From: Botrytis cinerea B05.10
Lineage: Eukaryota > Ascomycota > Leotiomycetes > Helotiales > Sclerotiniaceae
Length of the DNA: 64,000 nt
Assembly: GCF_000143535.2 (NCBI RefSeq)
Contig: NC_037322.1
Coordinates: forward strand, 2,170,001-2,234,000
Reading direction: 5' to 3'
A model generated the notes under the pieces. It saw nothing but the letters and a program-made list of their open reading frames with translations. It was not told where the DNA came from and did no database searches. This document shows positions 11,279-22,689 of this stretch, one piece after another. Position numbers and translations under genes: made by a program. Every line of letters begins with the position of its first letter. Position 1 is the stretch's first letter.

Positions 11279-12928
11279 TTACAAGGCGAGCATAAAAGCT
11301 CCAATCATAGCTACCCAAATCAAACTTCGTCCAATAGCCATGCTCTTTCCAGCACCGCTCTTGCTCAATCCGAAAGGTAGTCCTTGCTCGCTGAATGTGA
11401 CGTTTTGCGGAATGGTACTGTTGTAACATTGCCCATTAACGATATCAAGGTTCGTGAGATCATCTGGCACTAAGAAGAACATGTATTGTGACTGATTCAA
11501 ATTCTTGAAACCAGATGTCTGGTATGGGAATTTGTCTCCACTGTCAGTGGCAGATGTATTGCGGAGGAAGATACATTGGACTTGTCCAGGGAAATCGGTA
11601 ACCATCTCGGGATAATCCTTCATAACATCAGAGTTTGAAGTATCGGCCATCAAAATAAATTTGCGGTTGGGATAAGTCTCAAAGATCTTTGTGAGAAGAT
11701 ACTTTCGAATAGAGAGTGTTGCAGACACATCTGAGAAGTTGAGTGGTCGGGTATCGAAAGATCCTCCTGGGTAGGTATCGTAGATGAATTGCATGTAATT
11801 TCTTGTCACTTGCTCTGGCGTAGTGGTCAAGTAATGGAAGTGAAAGTTAGGGATGGTGCGAGACCAATTGGCGTAAATATCGGGCATGTTCATCCATTGA
11901 GTGAATGGTCTGGCAAACGAGTTAAGGAGACCTTCCTTTGGTTCGTAAATCTTTGTGATACGGAGAATGTCATCAATATCGGAGATGATGGTAATACCAG
12001 ACTCAGGGACGAGGTAGGATGTTGCATTTCCAGTTAGGGTGCCATCGGCGTAAACATTTATTCTTTGAATATCGGTTGTGTCGTTACCAGGAGCAAGATA
12101 TCCACCAGGCCCAGAAACGTTGGCGATTTGGATAAATTGATCATAATCACCCTCCACGGTTGTCTGTCCCACAAGTGTAATATTTTGGGCTCCTCCACCT
12201 GCAGTTACTGCTCCACCACCACCACTCTCTCCATCTCCACCTTGAGACGCAGCAGGCTCCAAGCTGAATGAAACGTTAACATGTGGTTGTTGTACGACGA
12301 AAATTTCGGCAGTAAGGTTTCGGGCTTGACTTTGTTGGGCCGCGGGAAGATCTTCGATTGAGGTACCGACAAGGAAGACATTTGCTAAATCGTCAAGCTT
12401 GGATTCGGAAATGTTTGGTTGTTTGAAGACATTTCCATGGACACGGAGGTTCCAGCCCTGATCAGTCCAATTCGCGTATCCTCTATTTGATGATTAGTGA
12501 GCGGTCTGTCTTCTTTCTTTCTTTCTTTCTTTTTTGGCACAGAATTATAATGAGAGAGAGCGAAGTTGAACTTACGGGATATTCAAGACTTGTGTAGGCG
12601 TTGCTGCCAAGTCACTATCACTGATTCCCAAACTACTTTGCACCGCACTTCCTGTTGGAAAATCCTGGAAGAAATTGGGTACTCCGCTAGCAATGTATGA
12701 AGGATAAGTGCCGATAACGCTGGTAAGATAACTTTCTAGACCTTTGATGGATGATTCGACGGAACTAATCACTCCCCTTTCTTCCACAAGTGAAGGTGTT
12801 CTATCAGTCAAAGAGGCTCTTGGAGTTATCATAGGATGAGGAACTGGTTGAGCTACTGGGTGTGGCGCTGGAAATGCCAAAGCCACTGGAATGAGTGCAA
12901 GAAGCACTTGAGGAAGAGTTGTGACCAT
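11279..12928 (-). CDS. Secreted App1-type phosphatidate-phosphatase-fold protein (DUF2183), likely GPI-anchored
   Basis: Two exons on the minus strand (12928-12576, 12482-11279; donor GTAAGT, acceptor TAG) give 518 residues. Residues 1-19 form a signal peptide. After a linker the protein shows the App1 catalytic-domain core: GITIISDIDDILRIT at about 282-296, the FHYLTTTPEQ strand, then a 'KRKFILMADTSNSD'-like segment (NRKFILMADTSNSDVM) matching the family's 'GDSGEKD' position, and FPGQVQCIFLRN. This is the HAD-like phosphatase fold whose yeast member App1 dephosphorylates phosphatidate at actin patches. Here the DxDxT signature reads DIDDI (286-290), so the usual Thr is Ile. Many N-glycosylation sites and a hydrophobic C-terminus (SLIWVAMIGAFMLAL) after a small-residue stretch suggest export and a GPI anchor. 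Catalytic activity is uncertain; family assignment is good. Confidence 0.82.
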
Positions 12929-14807
12929 GATTATTGTTCAAATGTGCTAATCTGAGTATGAACTGCTGGGCTGGAGGTGTAGGGATCTGATAGAATGCCG
13001 ATAGCAGATATACAATTCACCTTGCCAACCACTTCAATCAGATAAGATCCTTGGAGTAAAAAGATATGTGCACAATTCGAAAAAGTGTAGAAATGGGATC
13101 AAACGACGACAGGAAGACGAAGATAAGGGAGGAAATATCTTCAAACAACGGGAACCAAGAAAATAAGTCATAAATCGGTCGCGACTGCAGGATTTAAAGG
13201 TGGAAGGATTTGAACCTCATCATTCTTCCCAATCCACCATTGGCCAAAAGGTCATGGCTTTCCAAGGCATTGAAGGAGAAAAAGATGGCATGAATCTGAA
13301 TGTGTTGACCTAGATAGATCGATCTTTGATATTTTTCAACATGGACGTCATCATACATAAATGACTTGGATATACGAGATTGACATTTGAAACATGAAGT
13401 TATCCAGAATTTTAATTGGCTGTGCAAGGGAAGAAATGCGGCACATGAAATGAATTTACCCACAAAATGAAGTACCTAGATAAGCACCAGCCACCCCATG
13501 CAGCCGTGCTTCACCTACGTAAGAATTCCAAGGTTTTATGTCTCCCATGTGTTTGTTTGTCATTGACGGAGAAAGAATTCGGATGAAAGAGAAGAAGGGA
13601 GAAGAAATGCAAAGGGGGCAAGATCGGGGTAGGGAATGGATATCGTATCGAAGACTCATACAAAAGACCTCAAGAGAGTGCGTGGTGCTTGCACATTCGA
13701 AGAAGGAGCCGCCACGAAGGAGCCGCGATGAAATACAAATTCAGCAGTAAGATAAAACAACAAGAATCTGGTTGACGGGCTTGCAACCACCAACTACACC
13801 TCGTACCTCTCCAGTAACCAGTTCCGTCGAACTTGTGGAGCACTGGAGTTCCAACAGACAGCGGCCAATACTGGGCAAGAAGGGGTCAATTGACAATTTG
13901 ACAGACATCTCAAACCTTGAATGCACATCACATCGATCAGGTGAAGATTGATCGATTGGTTGATTCCTTGGCAATGCAGGTACAAATTGGCTAACCAACA
14001 TACAGCGTGTCGATTCGATTCCAATACATGACAAGATGCGTATGCTTGAAATCCATTACTAGGTACTTAGTACCTCGAATGTTCGAAGTTGATTCGGAAT
14101 TGATTCTCGAAGAAGTATACTTTGATTATGATTGGTATCATCAGAATCTCCGGAAGTCCTCCGGCTTATCGACTTGAAAGCTTCCATATCTTCAACCCAT
14201 ATCTTGTTCATATACCAACGATCATGCTGGCGTAAAAGCTTCAACCCCATGAGCTTAATCAATTCATCTAGTTGATGAGATAAGATCTGCGGGATGCCAA
14301 GTGATCAAGTGACCAAGTGATCGATAAATAGATGAATCTAAATACATTTTTGAATACATTTGTTTTGCCACAGTTCAATTGCCATATTCTAGCTATGCCG
14401 ACTTCAACTGCGTCCCCTCATCTCCCTTATTTCCCTCAAAAACACTGGCAGTAGTTAGTCAACTTGTTTAGTGTTTATATTTAATCAGTCTTGTATTAAC
14501 CTTGCCATTGGATGCCATGATTCATGTGTGAATAATCACATTCAAAATTGGATAGGTAACTATTTTACTACCACCTACGCAGTTATCATCCTCCATCTCA
14601 ACCCTCGACTACAATGTCGAACATACATCACAAAAGCCTTCCATTTACATCCATATATGCCCGCCCCCTACATTGACATCTTGAACCTGAGTCAACTGCT
14701 ACACATATCTTCAAAGATTCCCGAAATTATGTTCCCAAAACCAGATTCCCAAAATCACACCTCTAGATCAATCTCTTGTAGATGTATGACCTTTGGCTAT
14801 TGCCTGA
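12929..14807. other. Long intergenic region
   Basis: About 1.9 kb with many short frames on both strands (for example 13194-13463, 13741-14034, 14471-14836) but none has a domain, signal or splice-consistent extension. A CTTT-type simple repeat lies nearby in the preceding gene's intron (about 12512-12533). Confidence 0.4.
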
Positions 14808-16402
14808 TCAAGAAGCTCTTTCTCGGAAATAAGTGACCGTTGGCTCTGCCAGTTGAGCGATCGAGACACTTCTGATATCACCATCCGGTAGTTCGTAGCC
14901 CTCTACTATCAAATCCTCTACCACCAGTTCCGTAACAGATCTCAGTTTTCGAAGTTCTCCCTCGAAAAAGTGGCGGACTTTTCTCACGAACGTATTGACG
15001 GCCTGCGCTTGGCTATCTGTCTTGATATTCAAAATCAATTTCTGTACATTGGGACAAAGCGCATTCATAACGGGAATGTAAACCCGAAAGCTCTCGAAAA
15101 GACACTCATCGCAAAAGTGTCCCGGCCCGCATTGATGACAGCGAACCTCGCCAGAAAAGGACAGGGTGCGAAGAAGTGCTGCATTTTTGGCACCAATCAT
15201 GTACAAAAAGCGCAAGAAAGGATCGTGATACACCCATCCTACTAATTTCTTAATCGCCACTTGTCTCTGAATGTCTTTTATGCCCTTCTGTATTCTAGCA
15301 TTGAAGATCCTAGGTGAGTCATCTTGAGCTATGATATAGGGTTTGTTCGGAGTTGGTCGCCAAATGTTGCCGTCGATCCAATTTCCAGGACTTGCATCTC
15401 TAGTCGGATTGTTGGTCTTGAAATCGTAGCAGTTGAATCGGTACAGGAATCGACTCCCTGCTTGGTTCCAGGCTTTACACACTCGCAGACAAGTTGCGTC
15501 TATTGGGCTTTGGTGAACTCTACGTAATACCATCAGTTTGCCATGTATAGTCGTGGTGAGTACACCGACCTCGGTCGTCGTATATGGATACTTTTGCCGA
15601 CTAGTCGTGTGGTGGGGTGAGCCGGTAAAGTATTTTCTCCAATTGGTCGTCGCGATTCGAGGCACAAGTGCGGCATCAATAATTTGAATAAGTTGACCTA
15701 ATATTTTTTGGATAATCTCTGCAGCATATGGAAAATTAGCTTCAATGACTGAAAAAGCTGTGTGGGGTGTTGGAAGCGAGAAGGGCTAGAAATGGATCCC
15801 AATTTATTACATCACACCCGGGTTGGGAAGTTAAGAAAGAAAGCTTCTCAAACTCAGACTTACCTCGAGGAAATTTGGAGAAATGGCGATCGTGGCTTTG
15901 TGGTAAATGCCATTCTTTCTCGCTTTTGTGTTGGGTGTCTTTCATAAAAGCTCTGCGGTCCTTGCTTGTATGGTCAACTTCCTTGAGGCTTAAGCCACGC
16001 GGATCGACGCAATACCTTCGATGTCGACTGTCAAAGTGCTCTTCAAACCATGGATAGCAAAAGTCCTTGCGGTGACCAATATCTGGATGATGTTAGAAAA
16101 TAGTAGACTGTAAGCATGTTTTGTTATCTACCATTTGCGATGATACACTTCTGTCCCTCCCTAACGAAGATGACGTTTTTAATCCAAATTTTGGTGACAT
16201 GTTCGGCGAAGATCTTCTCTCTTTCCATATTAGGGTTGCTTCCCATCTCAACTCTCTGCCATTGGATCATTGACATCACTTCTCGTTGCTTTAGATCCTG
16301 TTGATGAAGCTCCACAAGGTCTTTAACGTACATCCTGTCCAGGTGAGACGACTCCCAATTCGCAATGCTGGAAATAGATCTTGGTTGCTGTGAAGATGCC
16401 AT
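14808..16402 (-). CDS. Hypothetical protein with a CX2CX5CX2C cluster
   Basis: Three exons on the minus strand (16402-16132, 16082-15864, 15748-14808; donors GTAGAT and GTAAGT, acceptors CCAG and TCAG) join in frame to 476 residues. No known family is recognised. Visible parts: a charged N-terminal helical region with a PRSISSIANWESSHLDRMYV start; a middle block rich in Asp/His/Arg (DFCYPWFEEHFDSRHRRYCV) across the first junction; then DATCLRVCKAWNQAGSRFLY, reminiscent of the helix after an F-box in fungal proteins, though no F-box proper is seen; and a small Cys cluster (RCHQCGPGHFCDEC) that could bind one zinc. The C-terminal part looks leucine-rich and helical. No signal peptide or membrane span. 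The joins are supported by preserved frame across two introns and by loss of stops only when spliced. Confidence 0.6.
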
Positions 16403-17207
16403 GATCTCTTTAGCTTTAGTGAGAAGATACCAGATGAAGTAATACAGCGTCGATGATAGTTGTAAATGTTAGTTGGGAAGAGGATTATCGATGATCTTTT
16501 GACGTTAGGCGTTGTGCATCATAAGCGAAAGCGCGAGAAACATACCTTGTTGATACGTTGGCATGAGCAATTTCAGTTATTGATGGAGTATTCATTTTTC
16601 CATATTGGATTAGCTGTTGCGAATCGAAGAGCCTCTCTGACCCAAGTATGTAAGCACAACATATTCTTGCCAGTAGGGTGCTGTAATAAAGAGCAGAATC
16701 GTGATTCATTCAAATATAGTCTATCGAAATTGGAGCATTGCATTGAGTGAATGTATAGCTATGAATGAAAATATCAGAAACGAGACTGATAAAGAACATC
16801 GCTCAGGGGTAAAGACTAGTGCCGATAGAGAGAATCGTAATAGGAGATTTTTACATACGTAACTTGATTGCGTGATATAAACATTTTGATGAACATCGAC
16901 TCTGTAAAATAGATAAAAATGATTTTCGTAAAATAGAAGGTCGATATGTACGCTTTGCTGCGGCGGGGGCTTGGAGCTCTCTCTCTCTCTCTCTCTCTCT
17001 CAAAAAAGGACTTTTCAATAGGTACAACAACATGTCTCAACCACTAGTAGTAACGCTCTGTCACTGATCTACCTTCCTCGGATTCTCAGAGCCTCTTATT
17101 AGTGTCGGAACTTGGAATTTGACACTCCGCTTCTAGTGCTTCAGTACAAGCGTCTAAGAACGTAGGCAATCTCCCAATATACGACCTCAACGTCGTCATT
17201 CCACTGA
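16403..17207. other. Intergenic region with CT microsatellite
   Basis: No supportable gene. Contains a CT dinucleotide run at about 16977-17000 that produces Arg-Glu-rich shadow frames on the minus strand. Confidence 0.5.
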
Positions 17208-17408
17208 TTATCTCTCAATCATCACCCCAGAACTGTTAACAGTGCCTTCGGAAACGATGGCTTGTTCTTCGTCCATAATTTTATTGCGTCTTGATCGTCG
17301 AGAGCAAGCCCCCCACCAGATAACAATGCCCATTACCATTAAGACGACAATGTACACAACTATGGAGATCCATAGTGTCTCATCTTTGGAAAAGGATTTG
17401 GAAATCAT
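17208..17408 (-). CDS. Possible small single-pass membrane protein
   Basis: A 66-residue frame with one clear hydrophobic helix at about residues 13-33 (ISIVVYIVVLMVMGIVIWWG), a basic stop-transfer stretch after it (RRSRRNK) and a polar C-terminus. By the positive-inside rule the C-terminus would be cytosolic. No family recognised and no splice-linked extension was found. It could be a real micro-protein or a chance frame; the well-formed helix followed by a basic cluster is the only argument for it. Confidence 0.35.
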   Translation of the reverse strand: MISKSFSKDETLWISIVVYIVVLMVMGIVIWWGACSRRSRRNKIMDEEQAIVSEGTVNSSGVMIER

Positions 17409-19237
17409 GGTGGAAACTTTGGGTGGATGACAGACAAGCCGATGTCTGGTCTAGAAATATTGTATTAAAGATGATGAATTTGATTTCTGGCGATACGACA
17501 GTATATAAATTTTGAAATGAATGAGATCTTCTGTGTGATGATAAATTTTAGATATAATTGAGGAAAATTCAGAAGTGTGGCCTCATTGCGTCGTTAGTTG
17601 CCCTACCAATGCTAGCTTTGGGGCTAGATCGTACTAATGGCGCCCTTGAACTTTCTTGGTAAAGTAGAGAAACTGAATGATTATACACTATATTGGGGTA
17701 CAAGAGACTTTCAAATCTAAGAGGCGATACCTGTGGTTGAACATCCTCCAATGTTACGATTATAGAATTGATGAAAGAGGGATGTGTGGAAGTAGCTGAT
17801 CAGAAATAAGAGAGGAAAATATAAAACCGCATCTTTGAGACGTAAGAACAGAATGCATTTGAATACATTGAATCTCAAGTCCATGAGCAAATATTCACGG
17901 CAGTATTCAAGAGACAATAAGAAAAAATAGTATTGAAAGACAAGATGGTGTTCAATACAACTTGAATAAGAGGAAGTCAAATCCAGATTACCTTACCAAC
18001 TGAACATTTTCTTCATTTTCGAGAAGAATGGACGAAGTACTGGATTAAGTCTACGAGAAGATTGTTTCGAATTGTAGCCGCAAGAGCTTGCGGCCGATAA
18101 CGTATTAACTCGTCATAACTTGGCCCTTTGCCGTCGTTCTCCGAGTTGTCACAAATGGATATAAAAAATCCATTTACGGTCATCCAAGAGCCCTCTTAAG
18201 AGCACTTCTCTCCTGAATTGGCCATGAGTTGAAAATCGCTCAAGCAATATTATTTGTTAATGCAAGAGTTACGGGTATTTTTGATTGAAATTTGATCGCC
18301 ATACCATGAAGTCAAACATGGAATTTCCCTTTGTACAGGTAGTGGAAAATCACGCTTTAAGTTAGGCTGCTATGCTACCCATGGTCAATTATAATAATTA
18401 ATGGTTATTCGATGATGTTCAAATACTATGGTTGTTTTTTATTGTCCTTTCTGGGTTGCTTGTCATGTCAGTAAGTCTTTGAGCAGTGCATGTTTTAATC
18501 CCATCATGAAGATCTCAAACTCATCATTCTTCGATCTTCGAAAATTGGTAATTCTTGGCATGCTGTTGTCCATTACCAGAGCAACAACTACAAACAACAT
18601 TCATGCTACTCATGCTACAGTTGCGTCATATGCTAGCAGTAAATTTCCTGTCCGTCAGTTGTTAAAGTCAAAAGTCAAGATTTCCTAGTACTTATCAAAA
18701 TATATCTTTATCATAGACATCTTGTAACTCAGAAGCTATCCATATCTAAGAGCAACCCCTGGCACAATGTTCTGTTTCAAGAGTTTCGCTTCCACAAGTT
18801 CATGTACTTAGCATGCCATTTTGGGCAAGGCATTCTATAAAAATAATGTGCAGTCAAATTTTAGCTGTTTTGTTAAGCATATCATACAAAATGGATTGTA
18901 ATTCCAGAGAAACTTCATCTTGACCTAAAAGTTATTCGCCATTTCTAAAACAGTCCTGATTTATGTAGAAGAATAGATAGAACGCAGTATTGTGGATCGG
19001 GAAACAGAGAGAGAAAGTATGGTATTGGTCTATCATATTTGTCTCCTGAAACTAACATCCTCTAACTTCTTGGGCTTACTTGATTGATATCAGGCGATCA
19101 CAATATCTTTTCATCTATGCTGACTGTCAACTCCACACTTACAGTCAAGACTCCTCAAACACCACGATTTTGGCAAAGGCTAATGTGATGCAGGACAAGA
19201 TCCCTCCTGCATGGAATACACAAAAGAGTGCCACGTA
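17409..19237. other. Long intergenic region
   Basis: About 1.8 kb, AT-leaning, without a supportable gene. The frame at 18428-18688 has a hydrophobic middle but no further support. Confidence 0.4.
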
Positions 19238-21208
19238 TTAAACATAGTCTTCACTCTGGACACCCTTCCCCCAAGGATTGTGGTTTCCGATTCCGTCTTC
19301 GCTTCTCCTGCTGTAGTCCGCGGTACTCACTACTCTCTCCTGTCTCAGTCCAGCTCCTTCGGCACTGTTGGCATTATTACTAGATGCATTGCCCATTTCC
19401 CAACTGCCGACTCTTTCGTGTCTCGTGGTAGCACCAACTCCAGGTCCTTTTACTATATTAAGATCTGTGTCGGACGCGAGCTTCTCGGGACCTTTAAAAC
19501 CACCCCCACTCGCGGACGAGCCTCGTTTCGCAATTCCAACTCCTCCTGCAGAGTTGGAAATCGTCTTGTCGTGACGGTGCATTCTGAACCCAAATATTGC
19601 AAGAATTGATGCAATAAGCATCACAACTACCAATGTAACAACTGCCCCAATAATGCCACCAACTACACCGTTGACACCCTTTGAACCAAAAGTTTTAGTA
19701 TTGTTTGAAGCGGAATTGGAAGGCTCGTTACTGAGAATGGCTGCGCAGAATAACGAGATAGAGCCACAGGAGCTGCACCAGGCGTTCAAATCATTGATAG
19801 CAAACTTTCCGATTTCGGCGACAAAATCATTGTACTTGATGTCGATTTCTGAATTGCCAAGATTGAAAAGGGGATAAGATATCAAAGGGTTGGTATCCGA
19901 GGTTCCATTTCTGAACAAAAACCTAACCCATAATTCAGTCGCTTCTGGGAATGAATTGGATGAATTAGATTGTCCTTCTTCAACATAACTGAATAGCTCA
20001 AAGGCCATCATACTTCCATATTCTGGCAATCTGGAGAAACGCCTCCTTGTGAGATCTGAGGTTGAGAGGGATGAGAGGTAAAAGAAGGCCAACATTGGTT
20101 CGTAGGAACCAAAGTAAAGGGATAGTTTGTCGCTGACCCCAGAGCTCGAAATGGTCTGTTGAAACTGTTGGATAATTTTGGAGGCAAAAGTTTGACCTGC
20201 TATATATTGAATACTGGATCCTGTGCTAGGTGTATTGAAAGAGATAGCCTGTTCTGATGCAAAACCATTCAGAGTCTCCAGAAGACCGAATGAATTGGTC
20301 ATGTCATAGATAGAGCTATTATGATTATATTGGTAAAGTGCATAGTAATAAAGGTTGATTGCGTTGCCATAATTAAGTAGAGAGCTATCGATTCCGGCGA
20401 AAAAGGTGTTTGCAAGAGAGAGATAAAATTCATCAGTGCTAGCCATCATAGAATTGGAATTCGGAGATGTCTTTATGAATTTTGTTGCCATGTCGTAGGT
20501 TCTACATTGGTCATTCCCCGCAATCCTGTATATATATCAGCAGACATTCCATAAATGAGGAAGATGGATGATAAATAGAAGGTGAGATATCTACCAAATG
20601 TAGTTATAATCCATTGAACTCAGCGATTGAATATTGGGATATTGATAACCACCTAGTGGATAGTTGATGACGGATCCATTGGCCAGAATCTATCATCACA
20701 ACACGTCTTCATATCAGTAACAACTCAGATCACAAGAACAGTAAACAACGATAAACTGATATCATGAGACTGAGGGATAGGGAGACATAGAAAAGAAGGG
20801 AAATTGAGATATGAAACATACACTATCTACTCCTTGTACACCCGTCACGGGAGGATAAAGTCCTTGCATAAAAGCTTGCGCACTCCCAACGATATACTCA
20901 TCACTGGTACTCCACACTTGCAATTGGTTATTGACAATATATTGATCACTTAGGCCGTTGACGGGTAGACCAAGGGTAAGTTGTGTTGAGGTAGAATTTA
21001 GGTAACGGTCGCGAATGACAGATCCCGAGTTATAGAGTTGACTAGCTCCAAGAGGTGTAAGAACAGGAGAAGTGACATTGATCATCGTAGGGGTGATTTC
21101 CCCATAATACGTGTAAACAATGGAAGACCATGTTATGGGTACCATGTTTGACTGAGCTTTGGAGAGTGAAGTCATGGATAGCAGAAATAGTGCAGCTACC
21201 AAAGCCAT
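19238..21208 (-). CDS. Histidine-phosphatase-superfamily (branch 2) protein lacking catalytic His motifs
   Basis: Three exons on the minus strand (21208-20822, 20689-20595, 20525-19238) join in frame to 589 residues. Residues 1-18 are a signal peptide. The ectodomain follows the fungal histidine acid phosphatase layout: first strand and catalytic loop at 31-40, 'LTPLGASQLYNSGSVIRDRYL', then 'VWSTSDEYIVGSAQAFMQGLYPP', the long helical cap, and the second active-site segment near 297-306. A single transmembrane helix at about 450-474 and a polar cytosolic tail of about 110 residues follow. The RHGxRxP signature is replaced by YYGEITP and the later HD/HE position reads GSYEP, so neither catalytic His is present; it is probably a membrane-bound non-enzymatic relative. 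Family members with intact motifs hydrolyse phosphomonoesters outside the cell. Fold assignment good, function unknown. Confidence 0.8.
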
Positions 21209-22689
21209 TTCAATAGTGGTTGTAGCTAGGTAATGAAGATTGAATAGCCCAATTGGTGTTTGGAGCCCAAAATTGCATCCAAGGTAGTCTTAACAATTGA
21301 ATTCGTGTGAAGAATGAAGTGTTGGAAAATGCCTTCCAGAACGATCTCAATTCTCGTGCCAAGTATCCGAACAAAAGATCTAAACTGTGATGATTGTCGT
21401 CATTAGCTGTGTATTATATCATTGCTTTCAGCACCTCGAGTCATTCCTTTGTGCGAAAGACTTTCTCTGATCTAAAGCTTCTCGAAACGAGTTCGCGATA
21501 AGCTTCAAGAGCTGGATGCAGTTGGGAAATGCGGGGTAAAGTTAGAGCTTCGTTTGCGACAACTTTCGCGGCGAAGTAAGTTTTTTGATGGTATTATAAG
21601 TTATAAAAGCATAGAATGATACTATGCAGGAAGATATTTGGGAACGTAGGTAGTATAGGATGGTGATGTTCGGGATCCAAGATATTCCACGCTCATTTAT
21701 ACCTACGCATACCAGTAGTACATTGTTTGTGTACTATGGGGATTTGGTAGAAATGACGACAAGCTGTTACTTATACGTAATTGCCTTGCGATGGAAGCTC
21801 CAAACTCTAAGTGCCAACTTGGTAACTTTCCTTCAGGATTGGTATTCTTATCAGTTGCTCACTTGAGCTACTCGGGGTTACTCGAGCTTCATCCTTACCT
21901 CTTGACCAGATCGAGGATAGATTTATGCAATCAAAGATCAATCACACGATGAACTCTACCTATTGGCTATAATTGACTGGGCGATTGATGAACGAGGTGT
22001 AGCGTCCTTGCAAACGACCGGCTTGACAATGTAGGTATGCTCTCGGACATTGATTAGAGCTTCTTCAGGTAGCCGCCCTCACAGCCGTTTTGTGGCTGGA
22101 CCGTCTACATGCATATTTGGTAGAAGATACGGTTATGCGATATAATCGAAGCTTACCTACCTATGCAGTGCCATGTGGATGCTTGGCGGAAGAGCATGTG
22201 AACGCCTTTGGCGTCATACCAAAATGCCTTCTACCGGACCGCCTTATCGAAATCCCTTTGAGAAGCGGGGTTGGTTCTTTGAAGCCCAAAGCTTAAAAGA
22301 GCTGTTGTGGATGCTGCGATAGCTCCGTCAAATCTACAACAAAGGCAAGACTGATGAACACATCAATCCCTGTAATCGCAAATTCCATACACATGTTATA
22401 TTAAGGTTAAGCGACCGGGAGGGATATTGATGCATCTTACATCGGCATTATTTTTGTCACATATCATGTCGGCCGTATAAACTGTAGAACGAGATATTAC
22501 TGATGGAACCACATACATTAATGTTGACATTGTACGAAAAACAAGAAAGCATTATCATTTTGATTTCATGGACATGTGATTTCATTCATAAACGCTAATA
22601 CTACCAAAGAACCGTAACCAGGCTCATATTGCCCTTAAAACCCCCAAAATTGTACAAATTAAAATACTATTTGCTTGATTAAAAAATCC
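21209..22689. other. Intergenic region
   Basis: About 1.5 kb without a supportable gene; short plus-strand frames at 21660-21866 and 22090-22296 have no motif. Includes the promoter side of the phosphatase-like gene and the 3' end of the aldehyde dehydrogenase gene. Confidence 0.45.

Noticed and set aside
13190..13270. tRNA-like A and B boxes on the minus strand (GGTTCAAATCC at 13206-13216 and TGGCCAATGG)
   Set aside because: Acceptor stem and T stem do not pair, so no cloverleaf can be drawn.
22090..22296. 68-codon plus-strand frame
   Set aside because: Short, without motif or neighbours that would extend it.
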